DNA of 64,000 nt from Balaenoptera acutorostrata (lineage: Eukaryota > Chordata > Mammalia > Artiodactyla > Balaenopteridae), in contig NC_080081.1 in assembly GCF_949987535.1 (NCBI RefSeq), forward strand, positions 70,701,603-70,765,602, given 5' to 3'. The notes below the pieces were generated by a model. It saw only the letters and a list, made by a program, of their open reading frames with translations, was not told the origin of the DNA and searched no databases. A program made the translations under genes and the position numbers. Below, piece after piece: positions 44,113-55,035 of this stretch (position 1 is the stretch's first letter; every line of letters begins with the position of its first letter).

Positions 44113-45710
44113 CCATTTATACTCACAAAGTGAGCTCACATATATTTTCTACAGTTGTTATATCTTTGTGAAGTAGGTTAGACAGGGCATTTTTTCCTAT
44201 TTTACTGGGGGAAAAACTAAGACCCAGGGAAGTTTAATCTTCTACCACCACCACCAATAACAAGCAGAGTCCCTAGCTAGTAACAGAAAGAATTTGGACT
44301 TAGAGATAAGTCTTCTGACTGCAAACTTGGACCTTTTTATGATACTGTACCATTTGAAAACATCACTCTCAGACCTCCATTTCTACTGTGTAAATGGAAG
44401 TTATATTATGACAGCTCAAGTCTGTAACAAACGGTGCACTGTGATTTTATTGTAACTCCCTGGAAATGGTCACTCAGGTGTTATGACGGGGCTTTGTCCT
44501 ATGCACATCAAAGAGGATTCTGGGATTTTCCTGAGTGCCAGTTGGTGAAAATGTTTATCTAGACTACTCTTCAGGAATCACTAGCAAGGGTGGAGAGCCT
44601 CCCAGTCTCTGTAGGAAAATGGCAGGTGAAACAGACCTTCTCACAGTACACTGTTTCTCACAGTTTCCAAGGTTCACCTTCAGAAAGGTGGCATGTCAAG
44701 CTTCATGAACTAATTGCTTCAGCTTTGAGGCGCTGCAGCTTGTTAAAATTCTCACTCCTTATTGATTCCCCATGGCTTTCAAGTAGGAAGGACACTTTTA
44801 ATATAACACATGAGGAATCTGGATATGATATCATCAAGAGTCGAAGGCAATCAAAGTCCAGATTTCAAATCCCATTGCTGCCAAATGTTTACTTGTCAGA
44901 TCTCATTTGTTGACAGTGTTCAAATGCGTGTAACTTCTTGCAAGGCAGACTTTTAGAATGTGAGGACATGGCAGTAATGAAGAAAATTTGTACAGTGGGT
45001 GAACTGCAAGCCTGAATATTCAAGCTTGACTTGGTAAAGTCAACACAATGCCAGCATTAGTATTCAGATGAAATTTCAGTTCCTATGAACAAGCTGGCAT
45101 GCAGCCCAATTTGTCAAGATAAAATTTCAGGGCCTTGTTATGTGTCTCTTCTCTCTAATAACCAGAGCTTCCAAGACAACATGAGAGGCAATTTTAAGGA
45201 TACTGATGACAATCCTCCTTGTGGAAAGGTTTGCACCAAATACAGTGGCAAAATGCTTAGAAATTGCTTTACAATTTACAAAGTGTCCTCTCTTAATTTT
45301 GCTGGTTTGGTCCTCACAATAGTTTTATGAATTTCAGGACATTTTTTGACAGTGTTGGATATTAATCCTTCTACTGATTATTAAGTAATTTATGCATAGA
45401 AAGCACTTAGAAAAACTTTGAATTATGACTAAAGACAAAGTAATTAAGCTTTGGACAAACTGTGACTGTTCTTCATTTCTTCGTTCTGTGAACTTACTCT
45501 GCGGTCAGATAGTTAAATTATCACCTTGTGCATAGGTCTTTGGCCACAATTGAAAAGATTAAATATGTGACTTTAGAGGTAAGGTACTGACCCTACACAT
45601 TGGTTAGGAGGCATAACCAACTCAGAATTACCCTTCAAGTGTGGTAACAATTGTTATATGTTTATCCTATAATTTAAAATTTTTATGCCCATCATTATTA
45701 CACTACTATA
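44113..45710. other. Long stretch without recognisable repeat or gene
   Basis: 1.6 kb with no family match. Open frames at 44590-44913 (107 codons) and 45085-45330 (81 codons) have no domains, no acceptable initiation context that I can judge, and no paired splice sites. 45600-45700 might contain decayed MIR text. This is one of the best candidates for single-copy DNA. Confidence 0.5.
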
Positions 45711-45832
45711 GAGTTTCTCAAAGCGTGTTCCAAAGAACTTGATTTCCTCAGAATGCCGATAGGTATGACTTGTCAGAAAAAAAAAAAATTAAAAACTTTG
45801 TGGTCATATAAGTTTGAGAACTCCTTGTTGAA
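45711..45832. mobile_element. hAT-type non-autonomous DNA transposon fragment
   Basis: The ends read 'tttctcaaagcgtgttcc' and 'aagtttgagaactccttg', inverted relatives of the CAGTGGTTCTCAAA-type hAT terminus, separated by about 100 bp with an A13 run. Confidence 0.6.
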
Positions 45833-46475
45833 ACAGTTTAGGAATCATTGGCTTAGACTAAGCTGATTTCTTAACATTAGGACACTGCAGAGCATTTAAT
45901 ATGCTAATGCATATTATACTTTTCAAAGGGGGTTATAAATAGTAGTGTTTCTGAAACTAACTTGCTCAGTAAGCTCTTTTTCATGGATCATCTCACGGGA
46001 CTGGGACTCCACAGCATACAGGATTGGAAATTCTATTAATGTATTTGAAGGGAATGAAATTTTATTTGCTTCTCTTGAATTCATCTCACCACTGTGCCAA
46101 TAAAATTGGTAACTTTAGCTCATTCTTAATGTCTTCTTCCTACAAAATTTTCCTGGAAAACAAATTTAATTGCATATTGGTTTATCAGAAAACTAAGGCC
46201 TTGTATCTTTGCTGTCACTGGAATTCATGTTAACACTGCAGGGTTACAGATTATCCAAAAGAAGGACTGAGGACTCAGAGTGGTCATTTCTGAATGTAAT
46301 ATTTTCCATTAAGTCCATTAAGTCCCTAAGCCTTTAATAAAAGCATAATAAATATGTCAGATATTTTACTCATGACAGACTAATGTGCGTAGAAAAAATA
46401 TCTTTGTGAGAAAAACAGCATACCAAAGATAAAGAAGAGAAAGCAACAATATTATTTTTATTACATGGTGGCATA
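45833..46475. other. Unassigned DNA
   Basis: No gene or repeat that I recognise; includes a small direct repeat 'attaagtcc' at 46311-46326. Confidence 0.45.
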
Positions 46476-46479
46476 GGTA

Positions 46480-46770
46480 AGCATATCTATTTATTGAATA
46501 CATGACAACTAAGGACCAGCAGATGAGCTAGATGTAGGGAGCCGTGTGGGGATAAACTTTTCTGATCCCGATTCATGGAGTTTATTGTCTTCTGAGAAAG
46601 ATACAAGTTAAACCGTGAGATGGGTGTTTTGAAGGAGAAGTAGAGGGTTTTGTGGATATGATAAGGGGGTGGACTTAACCATTCAGGGAAGGATTTTCTC
46701 AGGAAATGATATTCAGACCAGCTCTGAAGCCTGACCTACAGGAAGAGCAGAAGTCAGCATAGTCCAAGCA
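46480..46770 (-). mobile_element. L2 LINE fragment, antisense
   Basis: 'gtggggataaacttttctg', 'gagtttattgtcttctg', 'gaaggattttctcagg' and 'cagctctgaagcctgac' are reversed L2 text in the right order. Confidence 0.65.
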
Positions 46771-46884
46771 AAATGGAAAGTATCAATATATGCAAACTTT
46801 CACATGCTAGAGAAAAGAGAGAAGTCAGGCCAATGACAGGCCACTCCGAGGAGGCCCTCAGAGTGTTTCACAGCTTCTTGATTC

Positions 46885-46977
46885 CTCCTTATGTGCCTGT
46901 GAGAGGCATTTATTATTCATCCAATTGTTTATCACAGACCTACTATGTACCAAAATCCATAGCGGATACAAAAGATA
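46885..46977 (-). mobile_element. L2 LINE 3' tail, antisense
   Basis: 'ttattcatccaattgttt' and 'acctactatgtaccaaaatcc' form a reversed L2 3' tail. Its inner end runs directly into the 19-bp tandem repeat. Confidence 0.65.
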
Positions 46978-47053
46978 CACTTCAATGTAATGTATACAAT
47001 TCAATGTAATGTATACACTTCAATGTAATGTATACACTTCAGTGTAATGTATA
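46978..47053. repeat. Minisatellite: four 19-bp units
   Basis: Four head-to-tail units of CACTTCAATGTAATGTATA at 46978-46996, 46997-47015, 47016-47034 and 47035-47053. Unit 2 has one change (CAATTC) and unit 4 has one (CAGTG). High identity points to recent expansion. Confidence 0.95.
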
Positions 47054-47369
47054 GTCTGTTATGAATGAATGGAGAAAATGAGGCCAAGAGAAATAAAGAT
47101 TCAACACCACAAAAGAGCATCCAGATGATAAGAGATCATCATGAAACGAGGTCACTCCACTCGGTGTGTCAAACTGAGGCCGAAGGCCAAGAGGAGCGCC
47201 TGCAAAGCTCTGTCCAGGGATCTTAGGTAAAACACAGACTCTAGGATATCTGAAAATGGGTTGAGTACAAGCTGAGCAAAGCTGACTTTTAAATGCTGAA
47301 GGTAGTTTCTGTCTGGTAAGAGGTGGTGACTCCAGTACATGTTTAGAGACACTCTTCCCTCCTACAGGC
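47054..47369. other. Unassigned DNA
   Basis: No gene; the minus-strand open frame at 47152-47352 is unsupported. Confidence 0.4.
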
Positions 47370-47702
47370 TGTTAAGTTAGTTAAATAAGGAGCCCATTAG
47401 ACTGAGGAAGCTTTAATGCCATGACAGCCTTCGTAAGCAAACCAAAATCTAAGCCTGTAAATGCCTCAAGGTTATGAAACTGAAACGCAAAGGACAACGC
47501 ATCACAGCCAACTAGGCTTTAAGCTGTAGCCAAACATATAATTTCCTTTCTCTGCTTCCGTACCTTACCTATATAAGTCTTTCCCAGAACTCCCGTCAGA
47601 GGAACGCTCCTAACCACTTCCTGTTTGGCGCTGCCAGACTGAAATCAATTTTTGATTAAATAAACTCAACATTTTTAATAGGCCTCAGATTATCTTTTAA
47701 CA
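47370..47702 (+). mobile_element. Solo LTR (endogenous retrovirus type, family uncertain)
   Basis: Begins TGTTAAG (47370) and ends TTTTAACA (47702), giving TG...CA termini with a short inverted repeat. A TATA-like CTATATAAG lies near 47569-47577 and an AATAAA signal near 47659-47665, in the order expected for U3-R-U5. No clean target duplication and no internal region. Old and transcriptionally unproven. Confidence 0.65.
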
Positions 47703-47744
47703 ATGGCAAACCCCCTTCATTGGCCTTTTAATTATATAGATGCA

Positions 47745-47905
47745 GTAATAATAATGTAAAGACATTTTTCAATAGCTCTCTGAGGGATATACTAGTATTA
47801 TCATCCCCACTTTACAGATGAGAATTGTAGAGAGGTTTATCAACTTGCCCAAGGTCATAGCAGGTCAAGGACTGGAACCCTGGTCTGCTAACTCTAGAGT
47901 CTGCT
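47745..47905 (-). mobile_element. MIR SINE, antisense
   Basis: 'catccccactttacagatgag', 'aacttgcccaaggtcatag' (trimmed) and 'actctagagtctgctt' give the MIR core and head in reverse. It stops at the edge of the next LTR. Confidence 0.75.
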
Positions 47906-48354
47906 TGTTTTAGCTCCCTGTGGTTGTTGTGACAAATTACCACAAACTAGGTGGCTTAAAAGAACAAAATTTACCCTCTGAATTCTAGAGGCCAGAAATC
48001 CATACTCCAGGTGTCGGCAGGGCTGTGCTCAACCCAGAGGCTCTATGGGAGATTCTGTTCCTTGCCTCTTCCAGCTCTGGTGGCATTCTTTGGCTTGCGG
48101 TCACATCACTTTTGTCTCTGTCTTTGTGGTCACACTGCCTCCTCTTTTGTCTGTCTCTCTTCTGTGTGTCTCTTACAAGAATACTTGTCATTGGGTTTAG
48201 GGCCCACTGGTATAATCAAGGATGATCTTATCTCAAGATCCCTAACTTAATCACATCTACAAAGGTCGTTTGTCCAAATAAGGTCACATTCACATGTTCT
48301 AGACAATAGGACATGAACATATCTTTTGGGGAGGCTACCGTTCAACCCACTACA
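47906..48354 (-). mobile_element. MaLR/MLT1-type solo LTR, antisense
   Basis: 'caaattaccacaaactagg', 'ccaggtgtcggcagggctg', 'ttgcctcttccagctc', 'ttgtcattgggtttaggg', 'aaataaggtcacattcac' and 'cattcaacccactacaa'-type ending follow an MLT1 consensus in reverse. On the minus strand it would start TGTAGTGGGTTGAA. Open frames inside are LTR translation. Confidence 0.7.
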
Positions 48355-48359
48355 ATCCT

Positions 48360-50080
48360 CCTAAACAAAACATCACACTTTCCAAATAGTGATGTGGCCA
48401 AAGCAGCTAAAACTGCTTTGGGGTGAGAATGTAAAAGATTGTCTATCTGGAGGTAACCAGTTCAGTTAACATTTGGGGAAAATGTTTTTTCTCAGGAGGA
48501 GATGAGGAGAATGGGGAAGATGCTATGATGTTTATTTCCCTGGGAATTTCATCCATGGCCAGAAACTGGTGGGAATTTCTTTAAAATCCACACTGTGAAA
48601 CTCTGAACAAAACCTGAATGGTTTAGAGGCTCAGGGCTCAAAATGAGGGGAGGGTTTGGGGAATGTGTCATTCCCCCACCTGAATGGAATCTGCATCCAT
48701 CTGGCTCATAGAAGAACAACTCTTGCAAATCATATCTTTTTCATTATAATTTATAATTGATTATTGCTAAAAAAAAATGTTCTAGATTTTAGAACATTAT
48801 TTTGTATCTCTTCTACTTCTCATGAGTTCTCTAAGCATACAATCATCTCCTTCTGTGAAAACAATGATGATATTGCCTCCTTCCTAATACACATTCCACT
48901 TGTTAATGTTCCTGAGTTATCACATTGTCTAAATTATAAACTGTAACTAAGGTAATGAACATATAACATAGACGAACCTCAGAGGAAGACCTGATTTGAA
49001 CACAGAGAGGCCAGCAGCAGAACAAACAATTCTAGAGAGACTGCAGTGATTTTGTAAATGAATAGAGTATGATGATAAGACCAGCGTGATAGTTGAGGGC
49101 AGAGGACAGAAAGGAGAAGTCTTTTCATAGCTTGGAGGAGGGCACATGTCAGAAAATGCTTCAGAGTTCGTTTTTACTACTTGTGTAACTGATATGAATT
49201 AAGTAGTAATAACCTTTGTCACACTGGACAAACAAAATTGCCTTTGTTTGGGAGGGGTATTCCTGTTGGTAAGGTTTAAGCTGCTTTAGCTGCTGTCAAT
49301 TCCCTCCTCAATCTCAATGCTGTTTGTGATAACACGCTCATTTCCTTATTAATAACCGTCATTCCTCAGAGACAAATGACTGCAGAAGAACAGATACAAG
49401 TCTGTTAAACCCAGAAGTCCATGATAGCAACAGAGGATGGAGGAAACATCAATAAGCAAACTGAAAATGTCCCTAAATGAATCAGGCTATTCTATAAGGC
49501 TTTTCAAGGTTTTTAATCAGGCACGTAACAAGCGAAAGATTTATCCTGTCCTGTGTTACTAGGTATGGCTCCTACTCACACAGTCCTTCATCAAGCATAA
49601 TTAATTTGGTGGCCTTGTTGTAGAGCATGATTCTCAGAAACCACACTGTCTCACTGTTAGGTAGTTTTAATTAAATTTTACAAGTATAACACAAACACAT
49701 ACATAATGTCTACAGACTGGCTTTCTGAGCTAAGATTTTGCTTAATAGGCAAGGGCCATTTTGAACCTTCATATTCAGCCAGGAAGTATTGTGTTACACA
49801 GAATCCCTATTTGATCATAGCATATTTTTGACAATACCCCTGGAGTTTTTTGTCATGTCTCCAAAGATAAAAGAAAACAAAGACTGAAACAAAACACTTT
49901 TTATTGCTGAAGAAATGCCTTAGGTTTTGCAAGCTTTATGTTAATTTGTTTAATATAATAATTTAATTCTAGTATAAAAGAAATACATATTCACTATGGG
50001 TAATTTTAAAAATGAAAATACAGGGAGAATAAATTGAAAAATGTGTAATATCATTACCTAGTGATAACATGTTAATGATT
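48360..50080. other. Long stretch without recognisable repeat or gene
   Basis: Unique-looking. 49950-50080 has an AT-rich, retroelement-like style without a firm match. Open frames at 48764-48946 and 48947-49147 have no domains. Confidence 0.45.
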
Positions 50081-50081
50081 T

Positions 50082-50084
<3 letters not shown>

Positions 50085-50126
<42 letters not shown>
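50085..50126. repeat. (AT)21 microsatellite
   Basis: 42 uninterrupted bases of AT. Such tracts extrude cruciforms and are usually highly polymorphic. The minus-strand open frame crossing it translates into a Tyr-Ile run and is not real. Confidence 0.97.
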
Positions 50127-50128
<2 letters not shown>

Positions 50129-50149
50129 TAACATTTTGGATTTGTATGT

Positions 50150-50390
50150 ATTTTTATAAAAATATCATTTATTGAATTCCTGTGTGGTAGGGCTATACCA
50201 GGCATTTGACAAATGATTTCTCATATAAATCCACAAAATAACTGTAAGACAGTTACTATTATCCTTATTTTACAATGACATCCTGAGGCCCAATAAATTC
50301 CCAGGATCTTAAGTAAAAAGTGGTAAGCCTAAATCTCTGTGATTCCAAGCCTAATCCTTCTAACTTCAATGCTTTATTGTTTCTCATTCA
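50150..50390 (-). mobile_element. MIR SINE, nearly full length, antisense
   Basis: 'aggcatttgacaaatgat', 'ttactattatccttatttta', 'catcctgaggcccaataaa' and 'gtgattccaagcctaatcc' follow the reversed MIR from tail to head. Confidence 0.75.
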
Positions 50391-51680
50391 CTCAAATCAT
50401 TTATCATATATGTTATACTATATTTGTTATATGTATGCATATATATATATACAAGTATATATGTAATATATATGTTACATTATTTGGAACTTACAGTCTT
50501 TTATTCTGACATTTATGATAGCAATCACAACTATCTGGTATAAACTATTCCGGTATTACCTATTCTTAGAAAATATTATTTTAATGAATGGATAGTATTT
50601 CATTGCATGAATATCTCAGATTTATCTATTATAATAATATAGTAATGAGCATCACTGAACATAAATCTTTATGTTCTTTAAGCCTTGATTATTTCCTTAT
50701 GATAATTCCTAGAATAAGAGTGTTATGAGAGTTATGAATGTTTTTCAGGCTCTTAATATTTATTCTGAAAGTGTAGGACAGTAGCTTATATATTATTAAA
50801 GATCTACTAAACCAAAAACCATTCACTTGGGGAGTAGGGCTGAGGGATAGAAATACATTAATGAGAAGAAAAAGGAGAGAAAATGACAGAAAAACAGGGG
50901 AAAGCTTCTGATTAAGAAGTGAATTAAACCAAGGGTGAGCTGGGATCCTAATACATTGATAGACATTGACAGCCTGTGTTTCTCCTTTCCTTTGGTGGCA
51001 GATCCACCAGGCCTCCACTTGCATAACTCTCCTCACAGCTCTGACTAATTCACAAAGGAAACCAGAAAATTGCCACCCGCCAGCAAAAGTACTTGCCACT
51101 CCCACCAAACGAGACACTCCACTCCCCTCGTACACCCAGCAGGAGGGCTTGCCATGAGCTCCAAAGCCACCGTTCATGCCTGTTCTGTGGACCGTTGCCT
51201 ATGAGAACAGTTTTAAGACAGGTGTGGTCAGATGATCCCATTCCCTCTTTTCTGCTAAAATTCTTAGAGAGGAAAAGGTTTCGTGGGAAAGCCCATGTTT
51301 AATTATCAGCTAAGCAATCCATCTTTTCTTCACTGTCAAATTCTCATTATTCTAAAACTTATTCTGTGAGGACTGAGATGAAAGGTTCCTGACTCTGTTT
51401 TGCCCCCTGTCTCATCTCTATGTTCTAAATCTCTGCTAGCTGGCCATGATCTTTCTGACTGTGCCTTCCTGAATGGCTCTCTTGTTGTGTCTGTGGTCTG
51501 CATCCTCACTACTGTCCCCTGAAATGCCCTGTGAGTGTGACCATCTGGAAATGAGTTAGCAGTTTTGACATCTGGCACCCTCTTCTCCTTCCACCTGGAA
51601 ACCTAGACCTCTGGCCATGTGTTTCTCTCTATGTACTTTAGAAAGCTAGTAAAACAACACCATTTGGCTTGTCAAACAGA
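50391..51680. other. Unassigned DNA
   Basis: 50420-50480 is an imperfect TATATG-rich run. The minus-strand frame at 50689-51177 (162 codons) is the longest non-repeat-derived frame in the window; its middle passes from a Ser/Leu-rich segment to an Asn/Ile/Lys-rich one as AT content changes, it has no domain I can name, and overlapping frames exist on both strands. I do not call it a gene. Confidence 0.45.
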
Positions 51681-51774
51681 TGTTGTTAAACAGTTATTAT
51701 GTGTCAGCCACTCTTAGTTTCTGGAGATAAATAGAGTAGACCATGGATCCTGCCCTCAAGAAATGTCTAGTTTA

Positions 51775-52139
51775 GGACTTCTCTGGTGGCACAGTGGTTA
51801 AGAATCCGCCTGCCAATGCAGGGGACACGGGTTCGAGCCCTGGTCCGGGAAGATACCACATGCTGCGGAGCAACTAAGCCCATGCGCCACAACTACTGAG
51901 CCTATGCTCTAGAGCCTGTGAGCCACAACTATTGCACCCATGTGCCACAACTACTGAAGCCCACACACCTAGAGCCCGTGCTCCGCAACAAGGGGGGCCA
52001 CCGCAATGAGAAGCCTGCTCACTGCAACGAAGAGTAGCCCCCGCTCGCCGCAACTAGAGAAAGTCCGCACGCAGCAACGAAGACCCAATGCAGCCAAAAC
52101 TAAATAAATAAATAAAATTTTTTAAAACTAAAAAAACAA
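51775..52139 (+). mobile_element. CHR-1-like SINE, copy 4 (longer form)
   Basis: A box at 51787-51797 (TGGCACAGTGG) and B box at 51830-51840 (GGTTCGAGCCC). It is about 60 bp longer than copy 2 because of extra 'gccacaactactg' units (near 51885-51955), typical of the older CHR-1 subfamily. Flanks AAGAAATGTCTAGTTTA (51758-51774) and AAGAAACGTCTAGTTTA (52140-52156) are a 17-bp target duplication with one transition. Confidence 0.95.
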
Positions 52140-52392
52140 AAGAAACGTCTAGTTTAGTGAGTTAGATAAACATACAAATAAGCAATTACCATAGATTTTT
52201 ATAAGTACACTATTAGAAATAGGCCCAGGGTACCACAGAGAAGTATCTAAACTAAAATGAGAGGTGATGGAGGCTCTTCAGAGGAAATGGAAGGAGTCCT
52301 GAATGATGTGTGGATATGAGGCAGGAGGAGAAAGTGTTCAGAAGTGACAGCAGGGAGAAGGCAGGGGCCCTTGAGACTACATGGTATAATAG

Positions 52393-52584
52393 GTAGTGTT
52401 GCCATATTTATCAAATAAAAATGCAAGATGCCCAGTTAAACTTGAATTTCAGGTAAACAAAAACCAATATTTTAGTATAAGTATGTCCCATTCAATATTG
52501 GGAACATACTTGTACTAAAACATTTGTTATTCATCTGAAATTCAAATTTAAATTGTAGTCCCATATTTTATAGGGAACAGCTAG
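52393..52584. mobile_element. Palindromic non-autonomous DNA element
   Basis: Two arms of about 90 bp are reverse complements: the left arm contains 'cttgaatttcaggtaaac' and 'agtataagtatgtccca', and the right arm contains their complements 'gggaacatacttgtact' and 'catctgaaattcaaattt'. There is almost no loop. It has no coding capacity and resembles a known old mammalian MER-type palindrome whose name I cannot recall reliably. Confidence 0.75.
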
Positions 52585-52800
52585 TGATTTTATGGACAGC
52601 AATAAGAAGTGGCCAGAAGGAAGGGGCAGGGATCAAATCATGAAGAGCCACTCATCTAGTCATGTAAACACAATCCTAAAAGCGTTATTGACAATTGGCA
52701 GAGTTAAGGCAGGGCAGTAATGATCATATTTACACGTTAAAGGTCTCCTCAGCCTGGATGTGAGGCTTGAAGGCAGGTGGCCAGGCCGTTAAGGTCCTTG

Positions 52801-53125
52801 AGTGAGGAGAAAGGTCGTGCGACTCAAGGCAGTGTCACTCCCTGTCTGTGTACTGACTTCTCCTATGTAGTTCTGATGATTCTTTTACAGAAAGAGCTTC
52901 CTAGATCACCTTTGCTATAGACCCAAAGTGCCGTGAAAGCTTAGACTAAGGACCTTTTCCCTGGAGAGTGCACTTACAATAGAAGGAAAGGAGAATAACT
53001 CTTCCTGAGCATGTCAGATGAGCCTGACAGCACAAATTTTAAAAATATTCCAATGGATTTTTATACATACTAGATTAGACAAGGGACTGCAGAGAAGCTG
53101 GCCTTGGGCTGGACTCTTCATTAAT
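52801..53125. other. Unassigned DNA
   Basis: No gene or firm repeat call. Confidence 0.4.
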
Positions 53126-53127
53126 CC

Positions 53128-53255
53128 TTTGGAGAAACAAGCTTCTAACCTTGTACAGTTTGCCCAGGCCCCACAGCTATTCAGGTCTAGAGGCTGTCCT
53201 GAACACAGATCTTTTGATCCAGAGCTCTTTCAACAACATGACTTGTTTTCTTGGT
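53128..53255 (-). mobile_element. MIR SINE fragment, antisense
   Basis: 'gtttgcccaggccccacag' with 'gatcttttgatccagagc' and 'tctttcaacaacatgac' corresponds to the 5' half of MIR in reverse, with strong decay. Confidence 0.5.
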
Positions 53256-53880
53256 CAGCCTAGGTTGATGAAAGAAACCGTAGCAAACTTGAGAGCGAGG
53301 TGTGAGGTCAGACACTAGGGAGCCAGGAGAAGGCAGAGTGGGCTGTTAGGGAATGAGCACCATGTGCTTCCAGCAGAGCTTGCTGTCCAATGGAGGAAAT
53401 CGAAATGGACAAAGCCGGCCAACAATGCTACAGTGCGGCCTGGGATAAACGCTCTAAATGTAAACAAATTGCCATGAGAGCTGGGAGGAGGGAGGAGAGA
53501 CTCATCTTGAGTGAGGAGACTGAGAATACCCTCATGGGAAGAACACAATTTGCAGTGGGCTCTGCAGGATTGGGGTTGATGACAACGATGAGAGAGGAGC
53601 CATGACACCTTTGCTGTGTTCAAGGTTGTCCGTGTGTCTAGGCCGCACAAAGGCCTTGTGGGAAGGACTGAGAATGACAGGTGTTAGCAGGTGGGGAGGT
53701 GACAGTGTGCAAAGAGTCTTAGAAGATCTGATAAGGAGTTTGGCCTGTATTCTGCAGACATGAGAAGTTATCAAATTTGTAAGCAGGAAAATAACTTCAT
53801 CATAGCTGTGTTTTAGAAAGGGAGCTAAGGCAGCAGGATGGAGATGGCTTACAGAGGGGAGGAATTTAAGACAAGAAGAC
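53256..53880 (-). mobile_element. Probable L2 LINE 5'-side fragment, antisense
   Basis: From about 53600, 'ggagtttggcctgtattctg', 'ggaaaataacttcatcat' and 'cagcaggatggagatgg' follow reversed L2 text. 53256-53600 is less certain. The open frames on both strands here (53315-53882) arise from purine-rich text and are not supported as genes. Confidence 0.5.
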
Positions 53881-54320
53881 AAGTAAGATCACTGAAACAG
53901 ACCAGGAGTGTGTCCTGGAGTTAATTCTGTGGATCTCTGGGCCCATAAGCTGCTACTTGGGGGAAAAGAGGCTCCCAAGCATGTTTGGAGACACTGACTC
54001 TTATATCTCTCTCTTTATGTCTAAACCTATTTGAACACAGAATTTTTTCCTAGAATAGCTCTATAGAGCTAAGAGAAGTGACATTCAAAATCTTTAATAA
54101 CCAGTAATGAATGAACACTAACTAACCAGAATGGATGCCAGAAAGGTCCTAGAAGGCCCTCTGAGTTGTTTCCAAAGTATGTTTAGGAAAACACCAACTG
54201 TCAAGGCTTATACTCATCCAGTTTTCTGCGGTACAACCATCTAATTGTGAAAATATTGAAAAACATCCACACCAGCTTGAAAAGTTCTACTTTATCATGA
54301 GAGCAGAAACGAGTGCCAAT
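53881..54320. other. Unassigned DNA
   Basis: No gene or recognised repeat. Confidence 0.4.
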
Positions 54321-54324
54321 ATTT

Positions 54325-55035
54325 CCAGAACTCTCCTTCCTCTTGCTGTCCTACTACTCATGGGCCTTTATCAAGCCAAAAGCTGCGCCTGTGTTCTGTA
54401 GCAGCATCCTTGCCATTACAGTTCAGTGGCCCACCCCTCTCTTGCCTCGGGGCCTCTGCCATTTCTTTTACTTGCGGTATTCAACCACCACCACCATCAC
54501 CCTCTTCCATCAAAACCTCTCCATGTCCTGACATTTAATCTGAGACCTGCCTTTATGTCTTTTTTTTTTTTGTAACGTCTTTATTGGAGTAGAATTGCTT
54601 TACAATGGTGTGTTAGTTTCTGCTGTATAACAAAGTGAATCAGCTATACATATACATACGTCCCCATATCTCCTCCCTCTTGCGTCTCCTTCCCACCCTC
54701 CCCATTCTACCCCATCCTACCCCTCTAGGTGGTCACAGAGCACTGAGCTGATCTCTCTGTGCTATGCCTGCCTTCATGTCTTAATTTCAGTCTTACCTCT
54801 TTAGAAAGACCCACCCTGATTATTCTATCCAAGGTACCACCCCTTTCTATTTGTTCTCTCAGCTCCCTATTAGTTTTTTCTTAACATTTATAATAACTTA
54901 TAGTATAATCTTGTTAGTATGACTTAGTTTTCACCCTCTTCTCTACTAGAATGTGAGGTCTATGAAGATGGGACAGAATCTGCCCAGTTCACCACTAAAG
55001 CCCTAATACCTATAACAGTGTGTGGGGCAATCGGA
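54325..55035 (+). mobile_element. L2 LINE fragment, interrupted by an L1
   Basis: 'cctcggggcctctgcc', 'ctctccatgtcctgac', 'ctttagaaagacccacc', 'agaatgtgaggtctatg' and 'gggacagaatctgccc' are L2 in sense orientation, covering roughly its last 500 bp, with a short L1 in the middle. Confidence 0.75.
54562..54766 (-). mobile_element. 5'-truncated L1 3' end, antisense, with target duplication
   Basis: 205 bp of the same L1 3' untranslated region as at 33.65 kb ('attgctttacaatgg', 'ctctaggtggtcacagag'), starting at a T run (the poly-A tail on the other strand). Flanks CCTGCCTTTATGTCTT (54546-54561) and CCTGCCTTCATGTCTT (54767-54782) form a 16-bp duplication with one transition. It sits inside an L2. 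Confidence 0.93.

Larger units (their letters stand above)
51685..52800 (-). mobile_element. L2 LINE, antisense, split by two later insertions
   Basis: L2 text in reverse occurs at 51685-51774 ('ggatcctgccctcaag'), 52157-52392 ('agtgagttagataaac', 'ggaaatggaaggagtcc'), and 52588-52800 ('gggatcaaatcatgaagag', 'aaaggtctcctcagcctgg'). The gaps are filled by a CHR SINE and by a palindromic DNA element. Confidence 0.75.

Noticed and set aside
46978..47053. CRISPR-like array of direct repeats
   Set aside because: The units are contiguous with no spacers, in a mammalian genome; it is a minisatellite.
49969..50205. 78-codon frame with a Tyr-Ile run
   Set aside because: It is the (AT)21 microsatellite in translation.
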